Shown here: one piece after another, positions 27,855-36,670 of the stretch
Layout of the letters: each line of letters starts with the position of its first letter
How positions within the stretch are numbered: position 1 is the first letter of the stretch
Origin: Albidovulum sp. bin36
Lineage (GTDB): Bacteria; Pseudomonadota; Alphaproteobacteria; Rhodobacterales; Rhodobacteraceae
DNA length: 64,000 nucleotides
Direction of reading: 5' to 3'
Assembly (NCBI GenBank): GCA_002238565.1
Contig: MPMP01000006.1
Location: 27,182 to 91,181 of the forward strand
Made by a program: the position numbers and the translations under genes
The notes under the pieces: model-generated
Database searches by the model: none
What the model was told of the DNA's origin: nothing
The model's input: only the letters and a program-made list of their open reading frames with translations

Positions 27855-28461
27855 GTTCGGATTTCCTGCGCCAATTGCCTGAATCAAACGAACATGCGTT
27901 TGATCCCATGCCAATCTGTATAATTTACGGAGTCGAAATTTTCAACGAATTCGAATTCAATAATTTAGGAGCAGCGTTTGCGCGCCTCTATCGGCGAGTG
28001 GTCAAAGCGACTGCAATCCCTGCCTCCCCGTCCGAGAAACGGAATTCCAAGGAGCTTTGGACTCCCTTGCCCCCTAGTCAATTCAAAGTCCTGTCGCAAT
28101 CCGTGCTTCAAGCGGCGCTGCTAAAGCTGGGTTGAAATTCAAGCCAGCCAACGGGTTCGTCCAAGCCGATCCATTCTCCAAACAGGCTTTCGAGCCGCGA
28201 GACAGGCAATAGCGAATGCGAAGTCCGTCGCGGCAGCACGACTATCCGGCCGACTATTCGATCAATGCAGGGCCGGATTCGCGCGGGTGCGAAACAAATT
28301 CCGTGTTCAAGCCGCCGATTCGTTGAAGTGCTTGGATCGAATTCTGTCGGAAAAAGCGTTTATCGGCGAATTCGCGGGACAGCTGCCGTTCAAGTCGTTC
28401 GCGCCGCGCCGGGTGCTATCCGCGAGCCAAGCCGAATTCAGGATCGAACCAAAATTTCCGA
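27855..28461. other. Intergenic stretch without a recognised gene
   Basis: About 600 bases between yejA and the 3' end of the cytochrome c gene. Plus-strand frames at 27875-28135 and 28287-28508 are open but show no family, no good ribosome site and biased composition. The yejABEF promoter should be within the first part. Confidence 0.5.
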
Positions 28462-28989
28462 TTATTGAATTGATTCCAGATAGGCGATCAAATTCGCTCT
28501 GTCCTTGACTTTAGAAAGCCCCGCAAATGACATTTTCGTGCCCGGCACGAAGGTCTTGGGCTTCATGACGAATTGATCCAAGGCATGCGCGTCCCATATG
28601 CCGCCCATTTCCATGAGCGAAGAGGAATATGCGAATTCCTCCACTGAAGCGACATCTCTGCCGACTATCTCGAACAAGTGCGGACCTGTTCCATTGATGC
28701 CGTCTTCAAGCTTGTGGCACGCCTTGCACTTGGCGAACACTTTCTTTCCTTTCGCCGCATCTGCTTCGGCCACCAGAAGAACAATATCTACCGCTTCTTC
28801 CTGCTGGGGAGCTTCCGTCTCCATGGCGCCGCTTTCAATGGCAAGAAGCTCAGCGACTCCGTGCGCCTTGGCGCCATGCCCGCCTCCGACATGGTAAAGC
28901 GCTTCCGCTCCCCATTGACCAAGCAAGAAAACCAACAGTGCTCCGCACAGCGCTCCCACCGCCTTGGTCCATGTCATTGTATCGAACAT
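28462..28989 (-). CDS. Membrane-anchored c-type cytochrome (CycM/c552 type)
   Basis: 175 residues. An uncleaved N-terminal anchor (AVGALCGALLVFLLGQWGAEAL, ~10-31), a linker rich in Ala and Glu, then a class I cytochrome c domain: heme motif CKACH at 88-92, GTGPHLFEIVGRDVA, and the distal Met in PGTKMSF near 150. Such cytochromes carry electrons from the bc1 complex to the aa3 oxidase, in line with the oxidase peptide gene at 5827. It is divergent from the prephenate dehydratase gene, an arrangement often seen in alphaproteobacteria (there with kdsB between, which is absent here). Confidence 0.93.
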   Translation of the reverse strand: MFDTMTWTKAVGALCGALLVFLLGQWGAEALYHVGGGHGAKAHGVAELLAIESGAMETEAPQQEEAVDIVLLVAEADAAKGKKVFAKCKACHKLEDGINGTGPHLFEIVGRDVASVEEFAYSSSLMEMGGIWDAHALDQFVMKPKTFVPGTKMSFAGLSKVKDRANLIAYLESIQ

Positions 28990-29108
28990 GTGAATACTCC
29001 ATTCGGCTATACTGCCAGCCTATGTTCGGCGGCTTCTATAGCCTTCCCTTTAGCGTGTGCAAGATGTAGGAGGAAATTTTGGCGCTATTCGCCCGCCGGA
29101 GGACTGAA

Positions 29109-29943
29109 ATGAGCGGAAAAATTGCATTCCAGGGCGAGCCTGGCGCGTACTCCCATGAAGCATGCACCGGCGCGAGGCCGGACATGGAGCCAATGCCCTG
29201 CTCGACATTCGAGGATGCCGTGGATGCGGTTCGGTCGGGAGCCGCCCGGCTAGCGATGCTTCCGGTCGAGAATTCGATCTACGGCCGCGTCGCGGACATT
29301 CATAGGCTGCTTCCCGAATCGGGGCTGCACATTGTCGGCGAGCATTTCGTGCCGATCCACATCAATCTGCTCGGAATCCCAGGCGCGGCGCTGTCGGAAA
29401 TCCGAACGGCAATCAGTCATATGGTCCTGCTCGGCCAATGCCGCGAGTTCATAAGGCAAAACGGAATTCGGTCGCAAATCTGGACCGACACCGCAGCTTC
29501 GGCCAAGCACGTTGCGGAGGCCGGCGACCCGACTCTCGCGGCGGGCGGGCGAAATCTACGGGCTGGAAGTAATAGTGCCCCGCATAGAGGATGAGAAATC
29601 AAACAGGACTCGGTTCCTGGTTATGTCCGGAACCGATGACAGAACAAGGCGAAGCGAAAAAATGCTTACGTCGTTTTTTTTCGCCGTGCGCAATATCCCG
29701 GCGGCGCTTTACAAGGCGCTCGGGGGATTCGCGACGCACGGCGTCAACATGGTAAAGCTGGACAGCCATATGGTCGGCGGATCTTTTGTCAACACGCAAT
29801 TTTTCGCCGATGTCGAGGGGCATCCTGACGACGAAAGGGTCAAGGGGTCGCTGGAAGAGCTCGCGCTCTTCACGACATCCATAAAGATTCTCGGCGTTTA
29901 CCCTGCGGATCCGAATCGCTTTGGCGAGGCGGAGTCGACGTGA
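29109..29943 (+). pseudogene. pheA: Prephenate dehydratase, frameshifted
   Basis: The enzyme converts prephenate to phenylpyruvate for phenylalanine synthesis. Frame one (ATG 29109, GGAGG ahead) carries KIAFQGEPGAYSHEA and LPVENSIYGRV and reaches AEAGDPTLAA near 29540. Frame two continues as RAGEIYGLEVI, then SNRTRFLVM with the catalytic TRF motif, and the ACT domain (GGFATHGVNMVKLDSHMVGG) to TGA 29941-29943. About four codons expected between the halves (AAIAS-type) are missing, so a small out-of-frame deletion near 29537-29548 is likely. Both halves are otherwise well conserved, so the lesion is recent, or else it is an assembly error in a G/C run. As written, the catalytic motif is separated from the rest of the active site. 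Confidence 0.85.
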
Positions 29944-29961
29944 ACCGCATCCGGTTTCGAG

Positions 29962-30948
29962 TCAATGGAGCTTTCCGGCCAGCCAGCTAAAGATAATGAA
30001 ATGTGCGATAGCGCCTTTGCGCGGCGGCGCGACATCCTCTCGAATCCCCGCGTAGACATCGAGCATGTCTTCGCGCGAAAGCCATTTCGCGTCTTCGATT
30101 TCAGTCGCGTCGATATTTATTTCACTTGACAGAGCTTCGCCGCGGCAGCCGATCATGAGCGATGTCGGGAACGGCCAGGGCTGGGTCGTCAGCATTTCGA
30201 CTTCGCCTACTCTGACCGATGTTTCCTCGAAAACTTCCCGACGAACCGCCGCCTCGACCGTTTCGCCGGGCTCCATGAATCCGGCGAGCAGGGAATAGGT
30301 TTTACTCGGCCACTCGTAGGAGCGTCCGACCAGTACGGAATTGCCGCGCGTTATAAGCATGATGACGACCGGGTCGGTTCGACAGAAATGCTGGGAATCG
30401 CAGTGATTGCAGTCGCGTCGCCATCCGGCGCACTCGGGATGCGACGGCCGGCCGCATCGGGCGCAATATCTGTGCGTCGAATGCCATCCCAGGACTGCTT
30501 TGGCGATCGCCGCCAGCTCCGCTTCGCGAGCATCGAGTTGCGTCATGTGAAGTCGAAGATCAACAAAAAAACACTCGTCCGGAATGTCCGGGTGGCTCTG
30601 CTTGCTCGCATCCAAAAACTCTGACGGCCGAGCCGATTCCCCGGGGTCCCAATTCGAAATGTCGCGCGCAAATGCCGGATTGCCGTCCGTTAGCCCTAGC
30701 AGAATTGGCGATTCGGAGGAATCCTTGAAACAATCGCAGTCGGGCGGCAGCCATGCGAGCTTCGCGGACTGTCCGATCCGAATCGGGATTTTGCCGCGCC
30801 AAACGGGCAAAACGCGCGCTCCCTGCCGCCTTAGCGCGAGCCGGAGCCAATCCGAGTTCTCGCGCAGCGCGGCCCCGCGGTCGAGTCCAGTCCCGCAAAA
30901 GGTCACGTTTTCGGTATATCGCAAAAAGTCATTCCTTTTTTGGCGCAA
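29962..30948 (-). CDS. nudC: NAD(+)/NADH pyrophosphatase
   Basis: Nudix hydrolase that cleaves NADH to NMNH and AMP and removes NAD caps from RNA. 328 residues. The zinc ribbon (CARCGRP and CNHC, about 180-205) precedes the Nudix box GFMEPGETVEAAVRREVFEET, of which GX5EX7REVFEET is complete, and the NudC-specific SQPWPFP-like motif (TTQPWPFPTSLMIG) follows. The N-terminal beta domain starts with the CGTGLDRGAALR region. It is convergent with pheA, ending 18 bases from it. Confidence 0.93.
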   Translation of the reverse strand: MRQKRNDFLRYTENVTFCGTGLDRGAALRENSDWLRLALRRQGARVLPVWRGKIPIRIGQSAKLAWLPPDCDCFKDSSESPILLGLTDGNPAFARDISNWDPGESARPSEFLDASKQSHPDIPDECFFVDLRLHMTQLDAREAELAAIAKAVLGWHSTHRYCARCGRPSHPECAGWRRDCNHCDSQHFCRTDPVVIMLITRGNSVLVGRSYEWPSKTYSLLAGFMEPGETVEAAVRREVFEETSVRVGEVEMLTTQPWPFPTSLMIGCRGEALSSEINIDATEIEDAKWLSREDMLDVYAGIREDVAPPRKGAIAHFIIFSWLAGKLH

Positions 30949-31133
30949 TCGCTATTGCGATTTATTGCCGGCCGGCGGTCTCAAAATTCGAAGCGCGCAC
31001 GTTCCGGACCGGAGCGCGCCGGTTCTTGAATGTCGCTGCATCCCCGCCCTTTGCAATTTTTTTTGTTCGCACTATGATTTTAGAGTACGCTTCAGATTGC
31101 TTGCAACCTGATTTCCCTTAAAAGGACGGATCT

Positions 31134-32141
31134 ATGAAAACACTTGGTATTATCGCTGCCGCGTCGGTAGCTCTCGCGGCATCGCATTCGATTGCGCAGA
31201 CGAAAACTAGATTTGCGTTGGACTGGAAATTCGAAGGGCCCAGCGCGGCGTACTTCGCGGCCATCGACAACGGGCACTTCGCAGCGGAAGGCCTGGACAT
31301 TGAAATCTCGGCTGGCCAGGGATCGCTCGACGCAATTCCTAAAGTGTCGACGGGCAGCTACCCCTTCGGTTTCGCCGACATCAACAGCCTGGCGAAATTC
31401 AAGGATTCGGAACCGGATGCGCCCGTTATCGCCGTAATGATGATCTACGACAAGCCGCCTTTCGCCATCGTGGGCCGAAAATCGCTTGGGGTTTCCGGTC
31501 CGTCCGACCTTGAGGGGCGGATACTCGGAGCTCCGCCGCCGGACGGCGCGTGGGCGCAGTTCCCCGCATTCGCGACCGCGAACGAGCTGGATGTCGGCGC
31601 GATAACCGTCGAGCCGGTCGGGTTTCCAACGCGCGAACCGATGCTCGCCGAAGGAAAAGTAGATGCGATTACAGGATTTTCGTTTTCGAGCTATCTCAAT
31701 CTGGTTAGGCTGGGCATCGCTCCGGACGACATTTCCGTAATCCTGATGGCCGATCACGGACTGCAGCTCTATGGAAATGCAATTATCGTAAATACGGACT
31801 ACGCCGCCGAGAATCCCGAAGCGGTAACAGGATTTATCCGGGCTGTGGCGAGAGGCTGGCAGGACGTGATAGCCGACCCCGCCGCGGGCGTCGCGTTGAT
31901 GGCCAAGCGGAATCAGGCTGCAAGCATCGAACTTGAAACCGAAAGGCTGCAAATTGCGATCGACGGCAATGTTCTGACGGACTATGTGAAGGCCAATGGA
32001 GTTGGCGGAATCGACGAAGAACGCTTCGCCGTTTCGCTGGAGCAGCTGGAAGAAAACTACGAATTCGAAACTTCGCCCGACGCTGCGAAGATTTTTACGT
32101 CCGAATACCTCCCCGATGACGGCAGCTTAATGCTTCAGTAA
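31134..32141 (+). CDS. NitT/TauT-type ABC transporter substrate-binding protein (NMT1/ThiY-like)
   Basis: Periplasmic receptor of 335 residues with an N-terminal signal peptide (~1-21, cleavage after SIAQ). The domain has TRFALDWKFEGPSAAYFAAIDNGHFAAEGLDI, the NMT1/THI5-like opening typical of proteins binding thiamine precursors, nitrate, sulfonates or related compounds; the GQGSLDAIPKVSTGSYPFGFAD part is likewise characteristic. Thiamine-pyrimidine uptake is the best guess from this similarity, but I see no TPP riboswitch upstream. ATG 31134 has AAAAGGA eight bases ahead. Confidence 0.85.
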   Translation: MKTLGIIAAASVALAASHSIAQTKTRFALDWKFEGPSAAYFAAIDNGHFAAEGLDIEISAGQGSLDAIPKVSTGSYPFGFADINSLAKFKDSEPDAPVIAVMMIYDKPPFAIVGRKSLGVSGPSDLEGRILGAPPPDGAWAQFPAFATANELDVGAITVEPVGFPTREPMLAEGKVDAITGFSFSSYLNLVRLGIAPDDISVILMADHGLQLYGNAIIVNTDYAAENPEAVTGFIRAVARGWQDVIADPAAGVALMAKRNQAASIELETERLQIAIDGNVLTDYVKANGVGGIDEERFAVSLEQLEENYEFETSPDAAKIFTSEYLPDDGSLMLQ

Positions 32142-32151
32142 ATCGCGCTTC

Positions 32152-32180
32152 GGAACGGGCGGTCATATTGCGCCCGTTCC
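32152..32180 (+). promoter_or_regulatory. Intercistronic hairpin after the binding-protein gene
   Basis: GGAACGGGCG (32152-32161) pairs perfectly with CGCCCGTTCC (32171-32180) around a nine-base loop. There is no T-run, so it is more likely an mRNA-stabilising or attenuating element between the strongly needed binding protein and the ATPase than a full terminator. Confidence 0.65.
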
Positions 32181-32210
32181 CCCGACCGAAATTCCCTGGG
32201 GAAATCTCAA

Positions 32211-33005
32211 TTGAAAGACAAGGCGCAAATTTATATTGACGACGTTTCTCATTCCTATGAAACGGAGAACGGTCGCCTCCCGGTCCTAAAGGATTTCTCT
32301 CTCTCGGTTGAAAAAGGCGGCTTTGCCGCCGTCGTCGGCCCAAGCGGCTGCGGAAAATCAACCCTAACGCGCTTGATCGCCGGCTTGATTCGACCGGACA
32401 AAGGAGAAATCTATCTTGCCGGCGAAAAAGTCACGTCGCCTCGCCCGACGGTCGGAATGGCCTTCCAAAACCCGGTGATGCTTGAATGGCGCTCGGTTTT
32501 AAAGAATGTCACTCTTCCCCTTGAAATCGTTAAGCCAAGGCAGTCCTGGCAAAAGCAAAGGGAAAGAGCGCGAGAGCTCCTCCGGATGGTTTCTCTGCAG
32601 GATTTTGAAGACAAGCGACCATCCGAGCTTTCAGGCGGGATGCGCCAGAGAGTTTCGCTATGCAGATCCCTCGTTCACTATCCGGAAGTTCTGGTTCTTG
32701 ACGAGCCGTTCGGAGCATTGGACGCTTTTACGAGGGAAGAACTTTGGCTAGTCATGCACGCGCTCCGAAAGGAAGTATCTTTTACTTGCCTGCTAATAAC
32801 CCACGACCTGCGCGAATCGGTTTTTCTCTCGGACGAGGTGATCGTGCTTTCCGACAGGCCTGCCGAAACGCAGCATATCGCCAAAGTTCCGTTTGGCGAG
32901 GACCGGAAATTGGCCGACCTTTATACCAGCGAATCTACGCAGCTTCTTGCTGGCCTGCGCAGTCAGATTGAGATCGCGCAAGGCAAGTCCAAGGAGCTGC
33001 TATGA
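32211..33005 (+). CDS. NitT/TauT-type ABC transporter ATP-binding protein
   Basis: 264-residue ATPase of the same importer. Walker A GPSGCGKST near 43-51, signature LSGGMRQR, Walker B VLVLDEPFGALD, the switch His in LLITHDLRES. This motif set is the SsuB/TauB/NrtD branch. Start TTG 32211 is preceded by GGGGAAAT. The stop overlaps the permease start (ATGA), fixing the order binding protein, ATPase, permease. Confidence 0.92.
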   Translation: MKDKAQIYIDDVSHSYETENGRLPVLKDFSLSVEKGGFAAVVGPSGCGKSTLTRLIAGLIRPDKGEIYLAGEKVTSPRPTVGMAFQNPVMLEWRSVLKNVTLPLEIVKPRQSWQKQRERARELLRMVSLQDFEDKRPSELSGGMRQRVSLCRSLVHYPEVLVLDEPFGALDAFTREELWLVMHALRKEVSFTCLLITHDLRESVFLSDEVIVLSDRPAETQHIAKVPFGEDRKLADLYTSESTQLLAGLRSQIEIAQGKSKELL

Positions 33006-33778
33006 ACCGAGACCGATATAACGACATATTGAGGCGGGTATTGGCTCCGACCGTCGCCATGATCGTTTTATTGGTGCTGTGGGAGTGGCTGGTGTGGTTC
33101 AAGGATTGGCCGAACTACAAGATGGCTTCGCCTTCGGACCTATGGCCCGCTTTCTGGAAGTTTCGAGGTTTGTTCTTCGAACTCGGATGGGACACGCTCT
33201 GGCGCACGGTCGCAGGTCTCGCGATCTCGATCGTCGTAGGCACCTTGCTTGGAATGGTTATGGGGTTTTCGCGAATTGCGCGGGAAGGTCTCTATCCAAT
33301 TCTGGTCGGATTCAATGCAATTCCCAAAGCTACTGTCGTGCCGGTCGTGGCCTTGATGCTAATCGGGCTTCACGACTTGAACACAGTGCTGATCGCTTTT
33401 TTGATTTCATTCTTTCCGATCGCCGTGTCCGTTTCTATCGGCTTATCGACGCTGGAGCCGGAGTATCGCGACATACTGCGGTCGCTCGGAGCTTCGAAAT
33501 TTACGATATTCATTAAAATAGCATTGCCGAAGACTCTTCCGGAATTTTTCGGCGCGCTGAAGGTCGCGGTGACTTTGGCGTTTATCGGCACAAATCTAAT
33601 GGAAATCGTGGAGCCGCATGGCCGCGGACTGGGCCATTTGTTCGATAGCGGAAAAATCAGCGCCGACTACCCGCTGATGTTCGCGGTCCTAATCGCGCTC
33701 GCGATTCTCGGAATATTCCTTTACTATGTCGTCATTATCCTTGAGCGGATTTTCGCCGGCTGGGCCGAGCGCGAGTAG
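33002..33778 (+). CDS. NitT/TauT-type ABC transporter permease
   Basis: 258-residue inner-membrane permease of the BPD_transp_1 family. Helices start at about residue 12 (VLAPTVAMIVLLVLWEWLVW); the conserved DTLWRTVAGLAISIVVGTLLGMVMG and the EAA loop EPEYRDILRSLGASKFTIFIKIALPKTLP are present. It overlaps the ATPase gene by four bases and closes the operon; no clear terminator is seen after it. Confidence 0.92.
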   Translation: MNRDRYNDILRRVLAPTVAMIVLLVLWEWLVWFKDWPNYKMASPSDLWPAFWKFRGLFFELGWDTLWRTVAGLAISIVVGTLLGMVMGFSRIAREGLYPILVGFNAIPKATVVPVVALMLIGLHDLNTVLIAFLISFFPIAVSVSIGLSTLEPEYRDILRSLGASKFTIFIKIALPKTLPEFFGALKVAVTLAFIGTNLMEIVEPHGRGLGHLFDSGKISADYPLMFAVLIALAILGIFLYYVVIILERIFAGWAERE

Positions 33779-34360
33779 CTGCCCCCGCAACCGAAGCCTC
33801 GGAACCGATATCTGGTTCGGCGGTCTCTTCCTAATAATTCCAGGCCTGCTCGCCGTTCCTGAGCTTCCCGCGCCGACGCATTCGCGGTCGAATGGCGGCG
33901 TTTAGCGAAGTGGCCGGCGGATTCCGCCTATTGCAAACACTGAGTTTAAACTTAGTCTCCGCCTGCCGCTGTCGAATTCGGCTTTGTCCAAATCCTTTCA
34001 GCGGCGCGAAATCTAGCGCGATAGCCGAGGCGCGAGAAAATTCGGGCTTCCAGGGACCATGCGGTCGCCGAACAGGGGAGAAGCGCAAGTCAACGAGCGC
34101 ATTCAAATCGGCGGCAACAATGCGTCCCGCCCGCCGTCGAACCACCCCCTATGCGATCAATGCTCTGAAGGCGGGTACTGCAAAGGGCAGAAAGGCATTC
34201 GCGAAAATTCCGCGTTCGTGACAAAATTCCGCAGACCTCGAACTATTTTCCTCCCCGGAAGCCGAAGCAGCCTAACAATAGCGCGAATCACGCCGGTTCG
34301 CGGCGAAAACCGCGAAAGGCGGCAAGAAAATTTTGGTCATGTGCCAATCACTTCAACAGC
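33779..34360. other. Intergenic stretch without a recognised gene
   Basis: About 580 bases. A plus-strand frame at 33892-34221 is open for 109 codons but Arg/Ala/Ser-rich with no family and no ribosome site. The only supported elements are the SRP RNA promoter and gene that follow. Confidence 0.5.
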
Positions 34361-34388
34361 TTGACACTTTCGCCGGCGCCGCTATCTT
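34361..34388 (+). promoter_or_regulatory. Sigma-70-type promoter of the SRP RNA gene
   Basis: A consensus -35 box TTGACA (34361-34366), 16-base spacer and -10-like TATCTT (34383-34388), ending six bases before the first paired base of the SRP RNA at 34395. The geometry fits a start of transcription at 34394-34395. Confidence 0.7.
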
Positions 34389-34394
34389 CGCCGG

Positions 34395-34488
34395 GAGAGG
34401 CTGTCGCGGGCAGGCGATTCGCCAACCCGGTCAGGTCCGAAAGGAAGCAGCCGCAACGAAATTCGCGTGTGTCGCTCAGCAGCCTCTC
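34395..34488 (+). ncRNA. ffs: Small bacterial signal recognition particle RNA (4.5S type)
   Basis: RNA of the SRP that, with Ffh, targets nascent membrane proteins. The universal apical domain is unmistakable: GGTCAGGTCCGAAAGGAAGCAGCC, with the symmetric internal loop and the GAAA-type tetraloop (seen at about 34429-34452). The ends pair perfectly, GAGAGGCTG at 34395-34403 with CAGCCTCTC at 34480-34488. The ~94-base length is right for the Alu-less bacterial form. ffs upstream of dnaX is a common alphaproteobacterial neighbourhood, though here about 3 kb separates them. Confidence 0.93.
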
Positions 34489-34588
34489 GTTCATGACTAA
34501 TCTGGCTGCGTCATCGCGTCGGGAAATCGAATGGATTCCTGCCGCATATTAGGACTCGCATTTCGCTCCTCTCACCGCGAACGACCTC

Positions 34589-35014
34589 ATGGCTGAATCT
34601 CAAGGCAACGCGGATCAGATAAAAGCCTACAAGGAGTGGCTTCGAGACTTTGTGAACCGCCAGCCACGGGGAATGCTCGCCCGCCTCGCCAAACGGTTCG
34701 GCACGAACAAGAGCTTTGTAAGCCAAGTGCTAAATCCTAAATTGCCCACCTCGCTGCCTGCCCGGCACTTGCCGGCGCTTCTGGAAGTGTGCAAATTCAC
34801 TCCCGACGAAAAAAATCGATTTCTGGATTTGTACTCGATTGCGCACGGATTGGACCTAAATGAAGTCGAATCCTCGGTCGATTCCCGAATGTTTCGCATG
34901 GAAATCGCTTTGCCGGAATTCCGGGATAGCGAAATTCGAAAACTTGTAGTGCAGTCGATTAAAAGCAACGCGGAAACCATTATTTCCCTGGCCAAGAAAG
35001 CTGACCGGAACTAG
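34589..35014 (+). CDS. Small HTH-like protein of unknown function
   Basis: 141 residues. The segment GMLARLAKRFGTNKSFVSQVLNPKLPTSLPARHLPALLEVC resembles a Cro/XRE-type helix-turn-helix, with FGTNKSFVSQVLN in the recognition-helix position. DEKNRFLDLYSIAHG and a helical C-terminal part follow. No enzyme motifs or membrane segments. ATG 34589 follows AACGACCTC without a strong ribosome site. It lies right after the SRP RNA and might be transcribed with read-through from it. I do not recognise a named family. Confidence 0.65.
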   Translation: MAESQGNADQIKAYKEWLRDFVNRQPRGMLARLAKRFGTNKSFVSQVLNPKLPTSLPARHLPALLEVCKFTPDEKNRFLDLYSIAHGLDLNEVESSVDSRMFRMEIALPEFRDSEIRKLVVQSIKSNAETIISLAKKADRN

Positions 35015-35134
35015 CGTCTTCCGGCCGCGGCAGCCCGAACCGGAATTCTGCAATCGAATGAAGTCTTTTCGCGAGTTAAAGCAGTATCGCGAAATCGGCA
35101 ACAGGAATAAGCGGGCCTCCGCCGCGGACATCGC

Positions 35135-36670
35135 CTATGCCAATCCGTCTTCAGCCACCGATTCGGGGTTCAGCCGAGCCCATTCCCCTAAAAACTCCGC
35201 CATCGCCCTATCTCCGGCCAGGTCGATCGCTCTCGGTGAAAGCCGCAGGCCCGCCGAAAGCGCAATGCGCGCGCAGCCGACGTGGTCCCGCTGGCTTCGG
35301 TCCGGGCAGTTTTCAGAGCCGTGGATGATCGTGGAGAGGAGGTTGCCGCCGAAATCGTTAAGGTGATCAAGCTCGGGTCCAAGCGACAATAGCCATGACA
35401 TGGCTTCCGGCAGGCCTTGCCAGCCGGCAGCTTGAACCGGCGTTACCCCCATCGCATCCGGGGCGTCGAAATCGAATCCACTCCTTACGAGGCGCTTCGC
35501 GTGATCGAGCCTAGTCGGCATCGCTATAATATTGACCAGTAAATGCTTGGTTTCTTCGGTCAGATCTTCAGCACGCAATTGCTGGTCGGAGTCGATAATT
35601 CCGTCGGCGGCATCTGCCAGCAGTTTTTCGACGTTGCTCAATTCGGAATATCCGCCTCTAGCTTCAAGTGCCTCGGCCGCCTCGGCGTTTCCATAGATTT
35701 TCGCTAGGGAATAGGGCGTATGGCCGGAATATACCAACTGCGCATCGGCGCCGGCATCGAGAAGCAGCTCGACCATCCGCTTGTCGCACATTCGCCTAGC
35801 GGCCTGGTGCAGCGGGGTTGCGACAAACGACGGTTCTCCGGAAGGATGAGGGACGATTCCCTCGTTCGGGTCGGCTCCGTGCTCAAGCAGCAGCTCGACG
35901 GCCTTGTGCCAGTTGAAATCAAGCGCGCGAGCTAGAGCGTTTGTTCCGTTGGGCGCCGCCCCGTGCCTAAGTAGCAGCGCCAGCCCGTCGATCCGGTTCA
36001 ATTCCGTCGAATGATAGAGTGATTCATTGTCGTTCGGGTCGGCGCCGCGCTCAAGTAGAAATCTGCCTAGTTCAATATTGTCTGCGTGGCACAGCGCGCC
36101 GTACAATGCCGAAAGCTTGTGCCCGGAGCCGGGCATGTAAATTATTCCGTCGTTCGGGTCGGAGCCGAGGCGCAGCAGCCTTTCGGCAATTGCGAGCATG
36201 TCCCCAGTGCGAGCCGGCGAGGACTGAATGTGACGAGAAAAAGCAAGGTGCAGAATCGGCGTTCGAGTTCCAAGCTTTCTAGTCGCTGCATCCGGGTCGC
36301 GCTTGAGCGTCTCGAGCACCCTGTCCTTCTGGAATAGCGAAATCTGGAGTCCTAAATCTTCCGCCGGCAGATTCGGGTCTTCGTTCAGGATATTTTCCGC
36401 AACCCAGTGCTGGCCGTAGAAAAGTGCAATTCTCAATCTGCTGCGCAGCCTTGCAATTCGAAGTTCGCCGGATTCGAAGGATTTTACTAGGTGCGCCCAA
36501 TCTTCGCAGCCCTGTTCGCGCGCAAATACAAGCTTGGCATCGTCAATCGAATAGCTATCGCTTTCGGGCAGAAAGCATCCGATTCGCGACAAGGCGACTG
36601 CATCCCCGTCGACTGCTTCGGCGTGCAGGTTTCGAGCGCGCCGAAGGAAATTTTCGATTGATTCGGACAT
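35135..36670 (-). CDS. Ankyrin repeat protein
   Basis: 511 residues. The N-terminal 70 residues (ENFLRRARNLHAEAV, LVFAREQGCEDWAHLV) form the helical domain that often precedes bacterial ankyrin arrays. From about residue 130 there are repeats with the pattern ...LLxxGADPNxxx..., seen as RFLLERGADPNDNESLYH, LLRHGAAPNGTNALARAL, LLLEHGADPNEGIVPH, LLDAGADAQLVYSGHTPYSLA and MGVTPVQAAGWQGLPEAMSWLL. No signal peptide or membrane helix, so it is probably cytosolic, a protein-binding scaffold of unknown partner. Such proteins are common in host-associated alphaproteobacteria, but occur elsewhere too. Confidence 0.88.
   Translation of the reverse strand: MSESIENFLRRARNLHAEAVDGDAVALSRIGCFLPESDSYSIDDAKLVFAREQGCEDWAHLVKSFESGELRIARLRSRLRIALFYGQHWVAENILNEDPNLPAEDLGLQISLFQKDRVLETLKRDPDAATRKLGTRTPILHLAFSRHIQSSPARTGDMLAIAERLLRLGSDPNDGIIYMPGSGHKLSALYGALCHADNIELGRFLLERGADPNDNESLYHSTELNRIDGLALLLRHGAAPNGTNALARALDFNWHKAVELLLEHGADPNEGIVPHPSGEPSFVATPLHQAARRMCDKRMVELLLDAGADAQLVYSGHTPYSLAKIYGNAEAAEALEARGGYSELSNVEKLLADAADGIIDSDQQLRAEDLTEETKHLLVNIIAMPTRLDHAKRLVRSGFDFDAPDAMGVTPVQAAGWQGLPEAMSWLLSLGPELDHLNDFGGNLLSTIIHGSENCPDRSQRDHVGCARIALSAGLRLSPRAIDLAGDRAMAEFLGEWARLNPESVAEDGLA

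Noticed and set aside
31000..31133. TPP riboswitch in front of the NMT1-type importer
   Set aside because: I looked for the conserved CUGAGA and ACCUGAUC blocks and did not find them.
33892..34221. 109-residue open frame upstream of the SRP RNA
   Set aside because: Arg/Ala/Ser-rich sequence without motif or ribosome site, typical of random frames in GC-rich DNA.
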